DNA of 39,553 nucleotides from Lachnospiraceae bacterium UBA7589 (GTDB lineage Bacteria > Bacillota > Clostridia > Lachnospirales > Lachnospiraceae), in the NCBI GenBank assembly GCA_002476495.1, contig DLKL01000018.1:52475-92027 (forward strand), read 5' to 3'. Position numbers and translations under genes: made by a program. Shown piece after piece: positions 7,328 through 15,296 of the stretch. The notes below the pieces were generated by a model. It was not told the origin of the DNA. It ran no database searches and was given only the letters and a program-made list of their open reading frames with translations. Numbering within the stretch: the first letter of the stretch is position 1; each line of letters begins with the position of its first letter.

Positions 7328-8578
7328 ATGAAAAAGCCTTTTGTTACAAAGGACCAGATAGAAAATATAGTTAAAACATATCCAACCCCTTTTCATATAT
7401 ATGACGAAAAGGGCATCAGAGAAAATGCAAGAAAACTCAAGCAGGCATTTTCATGGAATAAAGGCTACAAGGAGTATTTTGCAGTCAAGGCAACACCTAA
7501 TCCAACCATACTTCGGATTCTGAAGGAAGAGGGCTGCGGAACCGACTGTTCATCCATGGCAGAGCTGGTTATGTCTGAGCGAGTGGGATTTACCGGCCCG
7601 GATATAATGTTTTCCTCCAACGATACCCCTGCCGAAGAATTCAAGAAAGCTGCCTGTCTCGGTGCCACCATTAATCTTGATGATTATACCCACATTGATT
7701 TTTTAAATGATATATGCGGAATTCCCGAAACCATATCCTGCAGGTACAATCCCGGTGGAACATTTTCCATTTCCAATACAATTATGGACAACCCCGGTGA
7801 TGCTAAGTACGGAATGACAAAGGAGCAGCTGTTTGATGCCTACGTCAGGCTTAAAAGCCTTGGAGCAAAGCGTTTCGGTATCCATTCATTCCTTGCCAGC
7901 AACACAGTAACAAACGATTACTATCCTACACTGGCAAAGCTCTTATTTGAAGTAGTAGTTGAGTTAAAGGAAAAAACAGGAATAGAAATAAGCTTTATTA
8001 ATCTCTCAGGCGGAGTCGGTATCCCTTATACCCCTGACAAGGAACCTAATGATATTCTGGCAATCGGTGAAGGGGTAAGAAAAGCCTATGAGGAGGTCCT
8101 TTCTCCTGCCGGACTTAATAACATAAGCATCTTTACCGAGCTGGGGCGTTTCATGCTTGCACCATATGGTCATCTTATAACCAAAGCCATTCATGAAAAA
8201 CACATATATAAAGAGTATATCGGTGTGGATGCCTGTGCTGTAAATCTTATGAGGCCTGCCATGTATGGTGCTTATCATCATATAACAGTTCTGGGCAAGG
8301 AAAATGAGCCTTCCGATCATATTTATGATATAACAGGCTCATTATGTGAAAACAATGACAAATTTGCAATTGACAGACAACTTCCAAAAATAGATATGGG
8401 AGACTATCTGGTAATTCACGATACAGGAGCCCACGGCTTTGCAATGGGTTATAACTACAATGGCAAGCTCAAGTCTGCCGAGCTGCTTCTTTGCCTGGAC
8501 AAATCAGTAAAAATGATCCGTCGGGCAGAAACTCTCGATGATTATTTTGCAACCCTGGACGGTTATTGGGATGTATAG
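7328..8578 (+). CDS. lysA: Diaminopimelate decarboxylase family enzyme
   Basis: A 416-residue fold-type III PLP enzyme. The final step of lysine synthesis converts meso-diaminopimelate to lysine and CO2 in the cytoplasm. The segment EYFAVKATPNP places the PLP lysine at residue 54; the SGGVGIPY glycine loop binds the PLP phosphate; ELGRFMLAPYG and the catalytic-Cys segment GSLCENND are present, as is HDTGAHGFAMGYNYNG near the C-terminus. In well-studied LysA proteins the Cys motif reads C-E-S-x-D, so this is the divergent CENND form. Start ATG 7328 follows AGGAGG by eight bases. Its 3' end overlaps that of the convergent 848-residue gene by 16 bases. A related decarboxylase of similar fold (for arginine or carboxynorspermidine) is the main alternative. 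Confidence 0.85.
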   Translation: MKKPFVTKDQIENIVKTYPTPFHIYDEKGIRENARKLKQAFSWNKGYKEYFAVKATPNPTILRILKEEGCGTDCSSMAELVMSERVGFTGPDIMFSSNDTPAEEFKKAACLGATINLDDYTHIDFLNDICGIPETISCRYNPGGTFSISNTIMDNPGDAKYGMTKEQLFDAYVRLKSLGAKRFGIHSFLASNTVTNDYYPTLAKLLFEVVVELKEKTGIEISFINLSGGVGIPYTPDKEPNDILAIGEGVRKAYEEVLSPAGLNNISIFTELGRFMLAPYGHLITKAIHEKHIYKEYIGVDACAVNLMRPAMYGAYHHITVLGKENEPSDHIYDITGSLCENNDKFAIDRQLPKIDMGDYLVIHDTGAHGFAMGYNYNGKLKSAELLLCLDKSVKMIRRAETLDDYFATLDGYWDV

Positions 8579-11109
8579 GTAAACATAGTATTACCCTGAA
8601 GGCTCATGGAATTTGCAAAACTGCTTCTTGTAACTCTTACTTCTTCATCCAGTATAGGATCATAATATCTTATATGGGTGGAGTTGTAACTGATTACAAG
8701 TACATATCTTCCATCGTCAATCTTTGCCGCAAACGGTACATCTCTATCCAAAAAGTACAATGCTATATCAAGACTGATTCCCGATATATTAATCCCTACA
8801 CCATCTGTAAGGTTTTCAAAGGCTTCCTCCCAGTCATTGTATTTCATAACACTTTCATATTCCACCCTGCTGTCCAGATATTCTATACACATATATGCAC
8901 AGGTCATAAGCGTATCCGATATATCACCGCAGGAATGTTCATCAATGGCAGCTGCCACTGTATTATAGCTGGTTGCAGCAATATCCCTGTAAATTGTATT
9001 GCCATTACTGTCTACGACAAGACCGGCAGAATCCTCTGATACTGCAACAATGGCACGACCTGCACTTGAGTATTCACCACTATATCCTGAATTGTTGAAT
9101 ACATAAAAGGAATCATCCATAGTTGTGGTTTTCACCCTGAAGTCCAGGTAATTGCCATATTCCTTTGATTTTGTTATATAAAATTTGTTTTTTTCGCTAA
9201 GGTAAATATCCGATGGGAATTTCAAATCCACCTGTTTAAGCTCCCTGGCATCTGTGTTATAGGAAAGCGTTACATTTTTTATCTCCGAATCCGGCTTATA
9301 AGAAATGTAATCCGGCTCAATCTCTTCATAAAATCCATTCAGCCTGTTGGCACGGGTAAGATAAATCTTGTCCAGAAGTACCTTTGCATTCATAATATAG
9401 GTTCCAGGTTCTCTATATTCCTTAACAATAGTTCCGTCAGGCCGGATTATATATAATGCATACATAGGGAGAGTAACCTCGCCATCGGATGTCCTTAGTA
9501 TATCATTCTCTCTGGATACTCCATATATCAGGTCATTTCCCACAAAGCCAAATGCCATAAGCCTGTCTCCTTCTTCTTTGCTTTGTGTAAACAGCTCACC
9601 GGTCTCAAAATTATATACGTTAATACTTCTTACCTGGTCCTCATTGGCATTATCCGGATATGCTACCAGCTTACAATTATCAGAAACCATATACTTATCC
9701 GATGGCAGCCCATACATCAAGGTATCCATTGTGCCATTTTCCATATTAATCTTATATATTGCTCCGTCCAACAGGTAAAAAATGCATCCGTTCCCATCAT
9801 AATAACTGAATCTGCCTATCTCTTCCTTCATAACATCGAAAGGCTCATCACACTCTACAAAGAAAAGCTCCTCTATCTTCTGCTCATCGACTGTAAAGCG
9901 ATACATTGCTATCCCATTTTCCCCTTCGTGCTTACCCCTGCTCATATATCCATATACGATAAAGCATATATTTCCATCCTCATCCATGGAGGCTATATTT
10001 ATTCCCAGGTTGTCGTTCAATGTCCTTATATCGGTATATTTATTCTGTTGAAAACTGAAAACATTAGTCAGACAGGATTTATCATAATCAAAATACCAAA
10101 GCTGTCCTCCCTTGACAAAGGTTATCCGTCTATTGTCCGTGGTTGAAGCATATTTTATCTTCTCCATATCTGAGATACCCATACATAGGCTGTTCCGGCT
10201 TTTACTGATATAACCCGAGTCAAATATACTGTCTATATATCGGTCAAAGGCCAGAAGCTTAACCGTATTGCTGTTCCGGTCATATACAGCACTATAATAT
10301 TCATTGACATTGTAATGATGCGTATTACCATCCTGGGTAGTTTCTGCCAAATATGACAGCTTTACGACTGCATACTCTTCATCCAGCTCAGTTATGGTAG
10401 GAACAATATTGGTCATTACGGCAGGATCCATTCCGCCCCAGCTGACCATTCCATATGACGAGTTAAGATTCACATGGTAAAGATTATCATTAGAGGCATC
10501 TGCCTTTTCATCCAAAGAAAGAGATACTATATTTCCTTCCTCCCCCGGTTCCTTTTCAAAGGTTGTATTATGAAAATCCATTACATAATCTATTATCTGT
10601 CCTGCATATTCCTCATCCAGATTAACTACCCTGGTATAGTATCTTGCACTCTCACCCCGGCTGTTTGTTATAATAAATACAAACATATACTCGCGATTAC
10701 GTCTCATATCCATTCTGAAGCTTACGGAGAACTGCTTATATCCCTGATTATTGGTCCAATTTTCTATATCTCCTTCCTCAATAAGAGAATCTCCGGCTAT
10801 GCTTCTTAGCTGGTATGAGTATGTTTCTTCTTCATCCCATGAATCATTTATCAGTATATCTACAGTATTCTTTTCCCTTAATGGTACAATCCTGTCCCTC
10901 ATAAGGCTTGTTGACATAACCTGTGTATATCCCTGCATCATATTAATCTGCCTGTCTTGATAAAGGCAGTACACCACAGGAAGAGTCGGCTCTGCCATTT
11001 CCCTGGAAACCCTATCCATATTTCGGTTACTTATTTTATTTACAAAAAATGCGGTAGTGAGCATTACCATCACAAATACCGACATTTTTATTATTATCCT
11101 CTTTAACAT
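8563..11109 (-). CDS. Uncharacterised 848-residue anchored protein with C39-like tail
   Basis: One N-terminal membrane segment (residues ~9-26) after a basic start predicts a cytoplasmic N-terminus and a very large extracytoplasmic part. Residues ~45-190 look like a beta-rich domain, and ~190-700 contain many short beta-prone stretches with recurring aromatic-Asp turns, compatible with a propeller-like fold; this is only a guess. Residues ~719-848 resemble a C39-like papain-fold peptidase: SCGD with Cys at 727, then GRYVLVISYN...YYDP, where active enzymes carry His before the VVVIGY strand. Here that position is Arg/Tyr, so it is probably inactive. The gene begins two bases after the stop of the 113-residue gene (TAA-TT-ATG), so the pair is probably coupled. 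I recognise no named family for the whole protein. Confidence 0.75.
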   Translation of the reverse strand: MLKRIIIKMSVFVMVMLTTAFFVNKISNRNMDRVSREMAEPTLPVVYCLYQDRQINMMQGYTQVMSTSLMRDRIVPLREKNTVDILINDSWDEEETYSYQLRSIAGDSLIEEGDIENWTNNQGYKQFSVSFRMDMRRNREYMFVFIITNSRGESARYYTRVVNLDEEYAGQIIDYVMDFHNTTFEKEPGEEGNIVSLSLDEKADASNDNLYHVNLNSSYGMVSWGGMDPAVMTNIVPTITELDEEYAVVKLSYLAETTQDGNTHHYNVNEYYSAVYDRNSNTVKLLAFDRYIDSIFDSGYISKSRNSLCMGISDMEKIKYASTTDNRRITFVKGGQLWYFDYDKSCLTNVFSFQQNKYTDIRTLNDNLGINIASMDEDGNICFIVYGYMSRGKHEGENGIAMYRFTVDEQKIEELFFVECDEPFDVMKEEIGRFSYYDGNGCIFYLLDGAIYKINMENGTMDTLMYGLPSDKYMVSDNCKLVAYPDNANEDQVRSINVYNFETGELFTQSKEEGDRLMAFGFVGNDLIYGVSRENDILRTSDGEVTLPMYALYIIRPDGTIVKEYREPGTYIMNAKVLLDKIYLTRANRLNGFYEEIEPDYISYKPDSEIKNVTLSYNTDARELKQVDLKFPSDIYLSEKNKFYITKSKEYGNYLDFRVKTTTMDDSFYVFNNSGYSGEYSSAGRAIVAVSEDSAGLVVDSNGNTIYRDIAATSYNTVAAAIDEHSCGDISDTLMTCAYMCIEYLDSRVEYESVMKYNDWEEAFENLTDGVGINISGISLDIALYFLDRDVPFAAKIDDGRYVLVISYNSTHIRYYDPILDEEVRVTRSSFANSMSLQGNTMFTYTSQ

Positions 11110-11111
11110 AA

Positions 11112-11453
11112 TTAAAAGAACTTTCTCCTTCTTTTATATCTGTTGCGTCTTACATAAAATTCATTCAAAACCATTACTTCAATAAGGTGTTTCAAATTAT
11201 TATCGGTGTCATTGTAAGAAACCTTGGTATAAATGTCACGGGCAATTCCCAATATTGTTTCTTTGTCAGGATAAGGTGAAAACATAGGACTTCCCTCATA
11301 TTCCAGTCTGTCGCAGGAATCCTCTACCATAACCATAATCAGCTTTGCTCTTGCCGGATACATATCCATAAGATATTCCCTGTCCTCTTCAAGCTCAGCT
11401 TCATCTACAAACTGCATCTCGGGCATAATCAGTCTCCTATCCAATTCCTTCAT
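11112..11453 (-). CDS. Uncharacterised 113-residue protein
   Basis: A small soluble protein, acidic for most of its length, with a strongly basic C-terminus (RRNRYKRRRKFF). No signal peptide or membrane segment is visible, and no catalytic motif. I do not recognise the family; the spacing and helical pattern suggest an all-alpha protein. I choose ATG 11453: GAGG (11465-11462 on the minus strand) lies eight bases upstream, while the in-frame TTG at 11459 is only two bases from it. It is the first gene of a pair with the 848-residue anchored protein and may be its cytoplasmic partner. A leader with several inverted repeats precedes it and can cover the ribosome binding site. Confidence 0.75.
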   Translation of the reverse strand: MKELDRRLIMPEMQFVDEAELEEDREYLMDMYPARAKLIMVMVEDSCDRLEYEGSPMFSPYPDKETILGIARDIYTKVSYNDTDNNLKHLIEVMVLNEFYVRRNRYKRRRKFF

Positions 11454-11462
11454 AAACAAAAC

Positions 11463-11564
11463 CTCACAAATCTGCTATTTTTACAAACAGACAATCAGAA
11501 TTAGCCTGATGTAATCCCGATTGTCTGGTTATTGTAATATATGCAGTTTTCATATATTTGTGAG
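11463..11564 (-). promoter_or_regulatory. Structured leader that can mask the ribosome binding site
   Basis: Three perfect inverted repeats lie in about 100 bases between the phosphofructokinase stop and the next start. They are an outer stem CTCACAAAT/ATTTGTGAG (11463-11471 with 11556-11564), an inner stem CAGACAATC/GATTGTCTG (11488-11496 with 11519-11527), and a hairpin AATATATG/CATATATT (11536-11543 with 11551-11558). The outer stem includes three of the four bases of the GAGG ribosome binding site and shares three bases with the third hairpin, so the two cannot both form. The inner stem is followed by TTTGTAAAAAT and may also terminate phosphofructokinase transcripts. I recognise no known riboswitch class. 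Confidence 0.5.
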
Positions 11565-11575
11565 ATTACTGACTA

Positions 11576-12655
11576 TTAATCGCCAAAAGATATACCCAAC
11601 ATCCTTGCGTTAGTGACAATGCTGTCATCCGGTGAAACATATTTCAGCTTACCTGCAGACTCCTCAAGAGGAATTGCTGTAACCTCATTATCTCTCATAA
11701 CAACAAGCTTGCCATAATCCTCATCCTTGATAAGCTGAGCTGCCTTAGCACCAAAAAGGCTGGATATCACCCTGTCATAAGGAACGGGGCTGCCTCCTCT
11801 TTGTGTGTGCCCGGGAACGGTAACTCTTATGTCCATGCCACTGTATTCTTTAATTTTATCTGCAATTTCATATGCCACTGACGGATATTTCGCTGCTGCT
11901 GCAGCTACAGCCGCTTTCCTTTCCTTCTTTGGCAGATCGGCAACCTCCTTAGAAATAGCTCCCTCCGCAACCGCAAGAATGGAGAATCCTTTTCCGGCCT
12001 TTGTTCTTTTCTCCAAAGCCTTACAAACGCTCTTAATATCATATGGGATTTCAGGAATAAGGATTATATCCGCACCTGACGCAATTCCGGCATGAAGAGT
12101 TATCCAGCCAACCTTATGTCCCATAACCTCAACAATAAATACTCTGTTGTGGGAAGCAGCTGTTGTATGAATACAGTCAATAGCCTGGGTTGCTATATCC
12201 ACTGCACTCTGGAATCCAAAGGTCATGTCAGTGCCCCATATATCATTATCTATAGTTTTGGGAAGTCCTACTACATTCAGCCCCTCCTGACTCAGGAGAT
12301 TAGCTGTTTTTTGTGAGCCATTGCCACCTAGTACAACAAGGCAGTCAAGCTTCAACTTTTTGTAAGTGTCTTTCATTGCCTTAACCTTGTCAAGTCCCTC
12401 AGGTGTCGGTTCACTCATAAGCTTAAAAGGCTGTCTTGAGCTTCCCAGTATTGTTCCTCCCCTGGTAAGGATTCCAGAAAAATCCTCCGCAGCAAGCTTT
12501 TTGTAATTGCCATACATAAGCCCCTTATAGCCCTCCAAAAAGCCGTAAACCTCTACTTCTTTAAAGGAATTGTAGAGCCCCTTTACCACACCTCTCATTG
12601 TGGCATTAAGTGCCTGACAGTCTCCACCGCTAGTTAACATACCGATTCTTTTCAT
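11576..12655 (-). CDS. pfkA: 6-phosphofructokinase, mixed-signature subtype
   Basis: A 359-residue cytoplasmic enzyme that phosphorylates fructose 6-phosphate in glycolysis. TSGGDCQALN at the N-terminus and RGGTILGSSR near residue 65 are family hallmarks. The phosphoryl-donor loop reads GGNGS (110-114) where ATP enzymes have GGDGS, and the substrate loop reads PKTIDND (132-138) with Lys where E. coli PfkA has Gly; Lys is typical of PPi-dependent enzymes. The usual MGR motif reads MGH (178-180). The donor (ATP or pyrophosphate) therefore cannot be settled from sequence. Start ATG 12655 has AAGGAGG seven bases upstream. It follows recR by 23 bases, so glycolysis is wired onto a replication/repair unit. 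Confidence 0.9.
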   Translation of the reverse strand: MKRIGMLTSGGDCQALNATMRGVVKGLYNSFKEVEVYGFLEGYKGLMYGNYKKLAAEDFSGILTRGGTILGSSRQPFKLMSEPTPEGLDKVKAMKDTYKKLKLDCLVVLGGNGSQKTANLLSQEGLNVVGLPKTIDNDIWGTDMTFGFQSAVDIATQAIDCIHTTAASHNRVFIVEVMGHKVGWITLHAGIASGADIILIPEIPYDIKSVCKALEKRTKAGKGFSILAVAEGAISKEVADLPKKERKAAVAAAAAKYPSVAYEIADKIKEYSGMDIRVTVPGHTQRGGSPVPYDRVISSLFGAKAAQLIKDEDYGKLVVMRDNEVTAIPLEESAGKLKYVSPDDSIVTNARMLGISFGD

Positions 12656-12678
12656 TCTGCTACCTCCTTATTAAGTAT

Positions 12679-13278
12679 CTAAATTACAACTCTTCCATCC
12701 AAAGCCCTAAGCAAAGTAACCTCATCTATACATTCCAGGTCTCCGCCTACGGGAACTCCACTGGCAATTCTTGTTGTCTTAATCCCAGAAGGCTTCACCA
12801 GCTTGGATATGTACATAGCTGTTGCCTCTCCTTCCACACTGGAGTTGGTTCCTATAATAAGCTCGTCCACATCCTCCTTCGTAAGCCTGGTTATAAGCTC
12901 CTTCAGTCTTATATCATTTACACCTATTCCCATAGCAGGATTAATTACTCCGTGAAGTACATGGTACACTCCCTCGTACTGACCACATCTCTCATATGCT
13001 GCCAAATCTCTCGGTGTTTCAACCACCATGATCAGCTTATGGTTTCTGTTGGGAGACGAACAAATAGGGCATTCATCCCTGTCAGTAATAGTATAACAGG
13101 TTTTACAATATTTTATGTTTTCTCTCGCATCCACTATAGAAGCAGCCAGGCTTTTTGCCCTTTCCTCAGGCATGTTAATTATATAAAATGCCAGTCGTTG
13201 GGCAGTTTTACCCCCTATCCCGGGCAGTCCTGACAATTCCTCTATCAGCTTATTAACCTGTCCTCCGTAAATATCCAT
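12679..13278 (-). CDS. recR: Recombination protein RecR
   Basis: A 199-residue protein that, with RecO (and RecF), helps load RecA at single-stranded gaps. Visible parts in order are a helix-hairpin-helix (LSGLPGIGGKTAQRLA, residues 16-30), a four-cysteine zinc finger (C58, C61, C70, C73), a Toprim domain (MVVETPRDLAAYE onward) and the C-terminal SGVPVGGDLE segment that contributes to the Walker-like ring interface. Length is exactly typical. Its ATG shares one base with the stop of the preceding ybaB gene (TAATG), indicating translational coupling. The order dnaX-ybaB-recR is one of the most widely conserved bacterial gene clusters. Confidence 0.97.
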   Translation of the reverse strand: MDIYGGQVNKLIEELSGLPGIGGKTAQRLAFYIINMPEERAKSLAASIVDARENIKYCKTCYTITDRDECPICSSPNRNHKLIMVVETPRDLAAYERCGQYEGVYHVLHGVINPAMGIGVNDIRLKELITRLTKEDVDELIIGTNSSVEGEATAMYISKLVKPSGIKTTRIASGVPVGGDLECIDEVTLLRALDGRVVI

Positions 13279-13625
13279 TAGAAAGGAAAACCTCCGCCTA
13301 AACCTCCGGTAATCTTGCCCATCTGGTTATTTTTATCTTCATCCTGCATTCTGATTGCCTCATTAACGGCAGCCATAATAAGATCCTCCAGCATCTCGAT
13401 GTCATCCTTGTCCACAACCTCTTCCTCTAAATGGACTCCTATTATTTCCTTTTTTCCGTTAATTTTAACCTTCACAACGCCACCACCGGCTGCAGCCTCA
13501 TACTCCTTTTCTTCAAGCTCCTTATTGGTTTCCTCCATCTGCTTTTGCATTCTCTGTGCCTGTTTCATAAGGTTATTCATATTACCCGGCATCATACCTC
13601 CGGGAAATCCACCTCTTTTTGCCAT
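13278..13625 (-). CDS. YbaB/EbfC family nucleoid-associated protein
   Basis: A 115-residue DNA-binding protein that forms a tweezer-like dimer and coats the nucleoid. The Gly/Met-rich start (GGFPGGMMPGNMNNLMKQAQRMQKQM) leads into the long helix, followed by the beta region AAAGGGVVKVKINGKKEIIGVHL and the acidic helix DDIEMLEDLIMAAVNEA, all as in the family. AGGAGG lies close upstream of the ATG. It sits between dnaX and recR, sharing one base with recR. Expression with dnaX and recR suggests a role near replication or repair, though the exact job of YbaB is unresolved in general. Confidence 0.95.
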   Translation of the reverse strand: MAKRGGFPGGMMPGNMNNLMKQAQRMQKQMEETNKELEEKEYEAAAGGGVVKVKINGKKEIIGVHLEEEVVDKDDIEMLEDLIMAAVNEAIRMQDEDKNNQMGKITGGLGGGFPF

Positions 13626-13640
13626 CTCATAATCCTCCTG

Positions 13641-15272
13641 CTATTTATAATCTATTTTAAAATTTATTTTTGATAAATCCCATTGTTCCAGCCTGGTCTC
13701 TTCCGCCTCCCGCCGGGAAATACCTCTTACAACTATTTTTATATCCCTGTGTGTCATTTCATTAAGCTGTTTTTCCAATGCCATAATACTATGGGGATTT
13801 TCAAAATAATCTTTGACGCTCTGATTTTCTTTTTTGTTAATAATAATCAGTTCAATCGTCGATTCTGACTGCCCGGCACGCACACTGACCCTGTCCAGAA
13901 AATATCTGGTAAGCGGGATAGATACTTCCTTGATATGATTCCATCCACTCACTACATCCATAATCTCATCATACTGTGCAGGTGGATACGCAGCCCTGTA
14001 ATTTTCCCTGACAGCTCCCTCCAGCCTTTGGGATGTATCCTCTGATATCATTTCTTCTTCATCCCCGCTTTTTTTTCTGCTGTCCACATAAACTACATTT
14101 TCCTTCACGTTGCCCCGGAGTTCTCCTTTTTCAAGCTGCTCTTCCAGTTTCTTTATCCTTTCCTCCAGTGCTGCCGTACCCTGCTGCATCTCTGGTTTAC
14201 ACATCTTAATAACAGCTACTTCAAGTGCTATACGTTTTGTTGCAGCCTGATTTATTTTATTGCCTGCATCCTGCAATATATTAATATAGTTAATAAGCTG
14301 TCCCTCTGTAAAGCTTTTTCCAATATCAATAAGTCTGTCAGCATTAGCGCTTGTTACGTCCACCAAAGCATCAGTATCAAGTTTAAGCATGAGTACATTC
14401 CTTATAAAGCCTGTAAATTCAATAACAAGCTGGGCAAGATCCTTTCCCTGCCATACTGCTTTATCAATTATATCCACAGCTTCAGGCGTATTATCATCCC
14501 GTATTGCACCCAAGAGCTTAATATATACCTCTATATCTACCGCACCTATTGTTTCAAGCACTCTGTCATAGGTAAGCTCTTCACCAAGATTAAAGGCTAT
14601 ACATTGATCCAATATACTGAGTGCATCTCTCATTGAGCCATCTGCTGCCCTGGCAATATACGATACCCCCTCGTGGGTTGCTTTTATTTTCTCTTTATCA
14701 AGAAGATCCTCCAGTCTTGCAGTAATAGTTTCTATGGATATTCTTCTGAAATCATACCTCTGGCATCTGGACAAAATGGTTATCGGGATTTTATGGGATT
14801 CTGTAGTGGCCAGAATAAATTTTACATATTCAGGCGGTTCCTCCAGAGTTTTGAGCAATGCATTAAAAGCGCCTATGGACAACATATGCACCTCATCAAT
14901 GATATATACTAAATACTTTCCTCCCTGGGGGGAATATTGGACAGCACTGTTAATTTGCCTTATATTATCAACACCATTGTTGGAAGCTGCATCTATCTCA
15001 ATAACATTCATGGATGTACCATTAGAAATTGCTCTGCAGCTTGGGCACTCATTACAGGGACTCCCATCTATAGGATTATCACAATTAACAGCCTTTGCCA
15101 GAAGCTTGGCCACAGTAGTTTTTCCTGTTCCACGGGTTCCGCAAAACAGATAAGCATGTCCAAGCCTGTCATACTTTATTTGATTCTTAAGAGTAGTAAC
15201 TATATGTTCCTGCCCCTTAACCTCCTGAAAATCATCAGGACGCCATTTACGATATAATGCCATATATGACAT
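13641..15272 (-). CDS. dnaX: DNA polymerase III subunits gamma/tau
   Basis: A 543-residue clamp-loader ATPase. It opens the sliding clamp and, in the full tau form, links polymerase to helicase. Walker A is GTRGTGKT (45-52); the zinc module uses Cys 64, 73, 76 and 79; Walker B is IIDEVHML (124-131); the SRC motif lies near 168-170. Residues ~230-370 form domain III, followed by a coiled-coil-like linker and a tau-specific C-terminus. At codons 399-402 an A8 run creates a slippage site, described separately. The start ATG 15272 follows GAGGGG by eight bases; MALYRKW at codon 4 is another possible start. It is followed by ybaB and recR in a conserved unit. Confidence 0.97.
   Translation of the reverse strand: MSYMALYRKWRPDDFQEVKGQEHIVTTLKNQIKYDRLGHAYLFCGTRGTGKTTVAKLLAKAVNCDNPIDGSPCNECPSCRAISNGTSMNVIEIDAASNNGVDNIRQINSAVQYSPQGGKYLVYIIDEVHMLSIGAFNALLKTLEEPPEYVKFILATTESHKIPITILSRCQRYDFRRISIETITARLEDLLDKEKIKATHEGVSYIARAADGSMRDALSILDQCIAFNLGEELTYDRVLETIGAVDIEVYIKLLGAIRDDNTPEAVDIIDKAVWQGKDLAQLVIEFTGFIRNVLMLKLDTDALVDVTSANADRLIDIGKSFTEGQLINYINILQDAGNKINQAATKRIALEVAVIKMCKPEMQQGTAALEERIKKLEEQLEKGELRGNVKENVVYVDSRKKSGDEEEMISEDTSQRLEGAVRENYRAAYPPAQYDEIMDVVSGWNHIKEVSIPLTRYFLDRVSVRAGQSESTIELIIINKKENQSVKDYFENPHSIMALEKQLNEMTHRDIKIVVRGISRREAEETRLEQWDLSKINFKIDYK
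14030..14078 (-). promoter_or_regulatory. Candidate programmed slippage site in dnaX (gamma product)
   Basis: Codons AGA-AAA-AAA-AGC (399-402) contain eight consecutive A residues (plus-strand T8 at 14069-14076). A -1 ribosomal shift, or insertion of one A by RNA polymerase, reads Lys-Arg-Gly and then TGA at 14059-14061, giving a 404-residue protein that ends just after domain III. Loss of one A leads to a stop a few codons later too. A GGGATG/CATCCC stem (14060-14065 with 14030-14035) follows directly. E. coli and Thermus dnaX make gamma by this kind of slippage. Confidence 0.55.
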
Positions 15273-15296
15273 AGGCCAAACCCCTCTTTTTCTATA

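Noticed and set aside
15273..15296. SRP RNA gene upstream of dnaX
   Set aside because: In some Firmicutes an RNA gene precedes dnaX, but here only 24 bases separate it from the next gene.
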